This document shows positions 13,536 through 15,394 of a stretch of DNA of 15,394 bases, in pieces. The DNA comes from JAUVZL01 sp965603515 (GTDB lineage Bacteria; Hydrothermota; Tepidihabitantia; SM23-42). The stretch's first letter is position 1; each line of letters opens with the position of its first letter. The stretch lies in contig CBFDDH010000049.1 of assembly GCA_965603515.1 (NCBI GenBank), positions 1-15,394 of the forward strand. The letters are read 5' to 3'. Made by a program: the position numbers and the translations under genes. The notes under the pieces were generated by a model, which saw nothing but the letters and a program-made list of their open reading frames with translations, had not been told where the DNA came from and searched no databases.

Positions 13536-15394
13536 ATGACCAATTTGCTATTCACACTACTTATGATAAGTGGCATCACTGGCAAAATCCAGGGGGTTGT
13601 CAGAGACGAAGCTACAAAAGAAACCATACCTCACGCTGACGTGATTATTCTCAATACTGATATAGGTACTGCCACCGATGATAATGGACGTTTCTACATT
13701 CTTAATGTAGCGCCAGGTATTTACACAATTGAGGTTTCCTATATGGGCTTTCAGTCTAAGCACATCACAAATGTGATCGTGGAAGTCGACCAAACTGTAC
13801 GCCTGGATATCACGCTGGAACAAACAACCATTGAAATAGCGCCAATTACTGTAACCAGTGAAATACCCGTGGTGAAAAAAGATATGGTCGGTACAACATA
13901 TATAATAAGGAAGACTGAATTACCCTACCTGCCCGTTGATTATGCAACTGAGCTGGTAGGTTTCCAACCAGGGGTAGCTCGTTCTGACACAGCAATATAC
14001 GTACGCGGTGGTCGGGCAACTGAGGTCCAGTATATGATCGATAATGTCCCGATTATCGATCCCCAAACAGGAGATCTGGCAATTAATGTTTCAAAAGGGA
14101 TCGTTGACGAAATCATCTTTTTGCCTGGGGGATTTGATGCAGAATACGGCCGCGCTATGTCCGGCGTAATCAATCTTATCACTGCATTCCCTGAAAATAA
14201 GTTCCACGCAAAGACATATGCAAAAACTGAAAGGATTATGCCATTCTATTATGATTTCGGCTATGAAAATTATCTTGCTTCAATCCATCTCCCAATATCA
14301 AAACGATTCAAAGGATTGATTTCACTCGATATGATGCATACTGATGATTGGGATCCAAAACTCTATATTTTACCGCATAAACAAAGAGATGATTATTCAT
14401 TTTATGGGAAATGGCTCTTTGCACCGTCTGGTAAACTGAATGTTAGTATAAGCGGTGCGTTATCACGGAGCCAATTCGACCGCTATAATTCAGAATGGAA
14501 ATTCAATCTTGATAACTACCGTTCAGACATAAAAAAAGGTAATCTGCAGACTTTCAATATCAACTATCTGCCCAATACGCATTATCTTTTCAACCTTACC
14601 CTGAGCAGGCTGTACACACAGAGGGTATATGGCGTGCGTGAACCGGGTACATATGGTCGTTTTGACGATATTACCTTTCGCGATTACGGATCACTCCAGT
14701 GGCCTCACGGTGGAGTCAATAATCCTTTTGGTGCAGATTATTGGACAATAATTTGCGAAGGTGATTACTATGAGTACCAGGATAAAACTTCCGAAATAAT
14801 GAGGGCTAATTTCGGAATTAATATGCAGGTTCATGAGTACCATGAACTCAAAGCTGGTTTTGAATATACTGATCAGGTCTTTGATAATTTCTCGTATTTT
14901 ATCAGCGATACTGTATATCAAATTATCGACGAGTACCAGTATCATCCCAATGAATATGCAATGTATCTACAAGATAATATTGATTTCAAGGGATTGTATG
15001 CTAAGATTGGTTGTCGAATCGACTATTTTCAGAACGACCCAAATGCTATGGTCGAAACAAGCATCTCAGGTGATACCACAACATATACGCTCAACCATCG
15101 TGGACCAATAGTTGTCGTATCACCCCGTCTGGGTTTTTCTTTTCTGGTAACCGATAAATTCCTCTTAAGAGCCAATGTTGGAAGGTATGTCCAACCGCCG
15201 CTGCGCGACTATCAGTATGGTTACTATAGCCTGCTGCCTTTACCGTCATACCTCGATCCACCGCCTATTGGCAACCCCATGCTTGGACCAGAAAAAACGG
15301 TTAGCTATGAGCTAGGTCTTCAAGGCGAAATACGTCCGGATTTAAACACCACAATCAACACCTTTTTTAAAGATGTATCTGATCTCACTGGAAC
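13536..15394 (+). CDS. TonB-dependent receptor with N-terminal carboxypeptidase-like domain (3' truncated)
   Basis: The frame is open from the ATG at 13536 to the end of the window (619 codons, no stop), so the C-terminus is missing. A short hydrophobic signal peptide (MTNLLFTLLMISGITG) leads into a carboxypeptidase-regulatory-like beta sandwich (about 17-100: GKIQGVVRDEATKETIPHAD, DDNGRFYILNVAPGIYTIEV). A plug domain follows (about 120-215: YVRGGRATEVQYMIDNVP, GGFDAEYGRAMSGVINLIT), then many amphipathic strands rich in Tyr/Phe/Asp with barrel features. These proteins import large or scarce substrates across the outer membrane; the substrate is not readable. AGAGG precedes the ATG; an in-frame ATG at 13518 would add charged residues MDRGKS but overlaps the -10 box. 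No clear TonB box is seen. The gene is divergent from metK. Confidence 0.9.
   Translation, partial: MTNLLFTLLMISGITGKIQGVVRDEATKETIPHADVIILNTDIGTATDDNGRFYILNVAPGIYTIEVSYMGFQSKHITNVIVEVDQTVRLDITLEQTTIEIAPITVTSEIPVVKKDMVGTTYIIRKTELPYLPVDYATELVGFQPGVARSDTAIYVRGGRATEVQYMIDNVPIIDPQTGDLAINVSKGIVDEIIFLPGGFDAEYGRAMSGVINLITAFPENKFHAKTYAKTERIMPFYYDFGYENYLASIHLPISKRFKGLISLDMMHTDDWDPKLYILPHKQRDDYSFYGKWLFAPSGKLNVSISGALSRSQFDRYNSEWKFNLDNYRSDIKKGNLQTFNINYLPNTHYLFNLTLSRLYTQRVYGVREPGTYGRFDDITFRDYGSLQWPHGGVNNPFGADYWTIICEGDYYEYQDKTSEIMRANFGINMQVHEYHELKAGFEYTDQVFDNFSYFISDTVYQIIDEYQYHPNEYAMYLQDNIDFKGLYAKIGCRIDYFQNDPNAMVETSISGDTTTYTLNHRGPIVVVSPRLGFSFLVTDKFLLRANVGRYVQPPLRDYQYGYYSLLPLPSYLDPPPIGNPMLGPEKTVSYELGLQGEIRPDLNTTINTFFKDVSDLTG

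Overview
The window reads as a gene-dense chromosomal segment of a moderately AT-rich, diderm (outer-membrane) bacterium. A PilQ secretin, a TonB-dependent receptor and a probable lipoprotein all imply an outer membrane. AhcY is short and of the type common in archaea and thermophilic bacteria. Together with the gene mix, this would fit a candidate phylum such as WOR-3/Stahlbacteria or a relative, but that placement is inference from general resemblance. No tRNA, rRNA, CRISPR array or insertion sequence was seen.

Layout. (1) 1-2124, plus strand: the 3' part of an FAD-dependent DAO-family oxidoreductase, overlapping by 4 bp a queuosine tRNA-guanine transglycosylase gene (tgt). The tgt reading frame is broken at a run of nine A. 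(2) 2250-6522, plus: a consensus promoter followed by pilM-pilN-pilO-pilP-pilQ, the type IV pilus alignment complex and its secretin, tightly packed. (3) 6611-7643, plus: rsmD and coaD. (4) 7718-8261, plus: an unrecognised lipoprotein gene, off-frame at a run of nine G placed directly after the lipobox cysteine. (5) 8351-10887, plus: obg, a small HEAT-repeat gene and dprA, each overlapping the next. (6) 10888-11013: convergent gap with hairpins and a 7-bp tandem repeat. (7) 13418-11014, minus: metK and ahcY, which make S-adenosylmethionine and clear S-adenosylhomocysteine. (8) 13419-13535: divergent promoter region with a 12-bp perfect palindrome. (9) 13536 to the end, plus: a TonB-dependent receptor that runs off the window.

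Working together: PilM-N-O-P form the cytoplasm-to-periplasm bridge that aligns the pilus motor with PilQ. DprA loads RecA on incoming single-stranded DNA, so a transformation-competent cell is possible. MetK/AhcY supply and recycle the cofactor used by methyltransferases such as RsmD.

The most notable signals are two genes that are intact except for a one-base shift at a 9-nt homopolymer: A9 in tgt, which lies on a textbook -1 slippery heptamer, and G9 in the lipoprotein gene, in a typical phase-variation position. A second signal is a set of five promoter-like sites that all share a 16-nt spacer. In four of them the spacing to the start codon predicts very short leaders or none. Both homopolymer shifts could also be sequencing errors.
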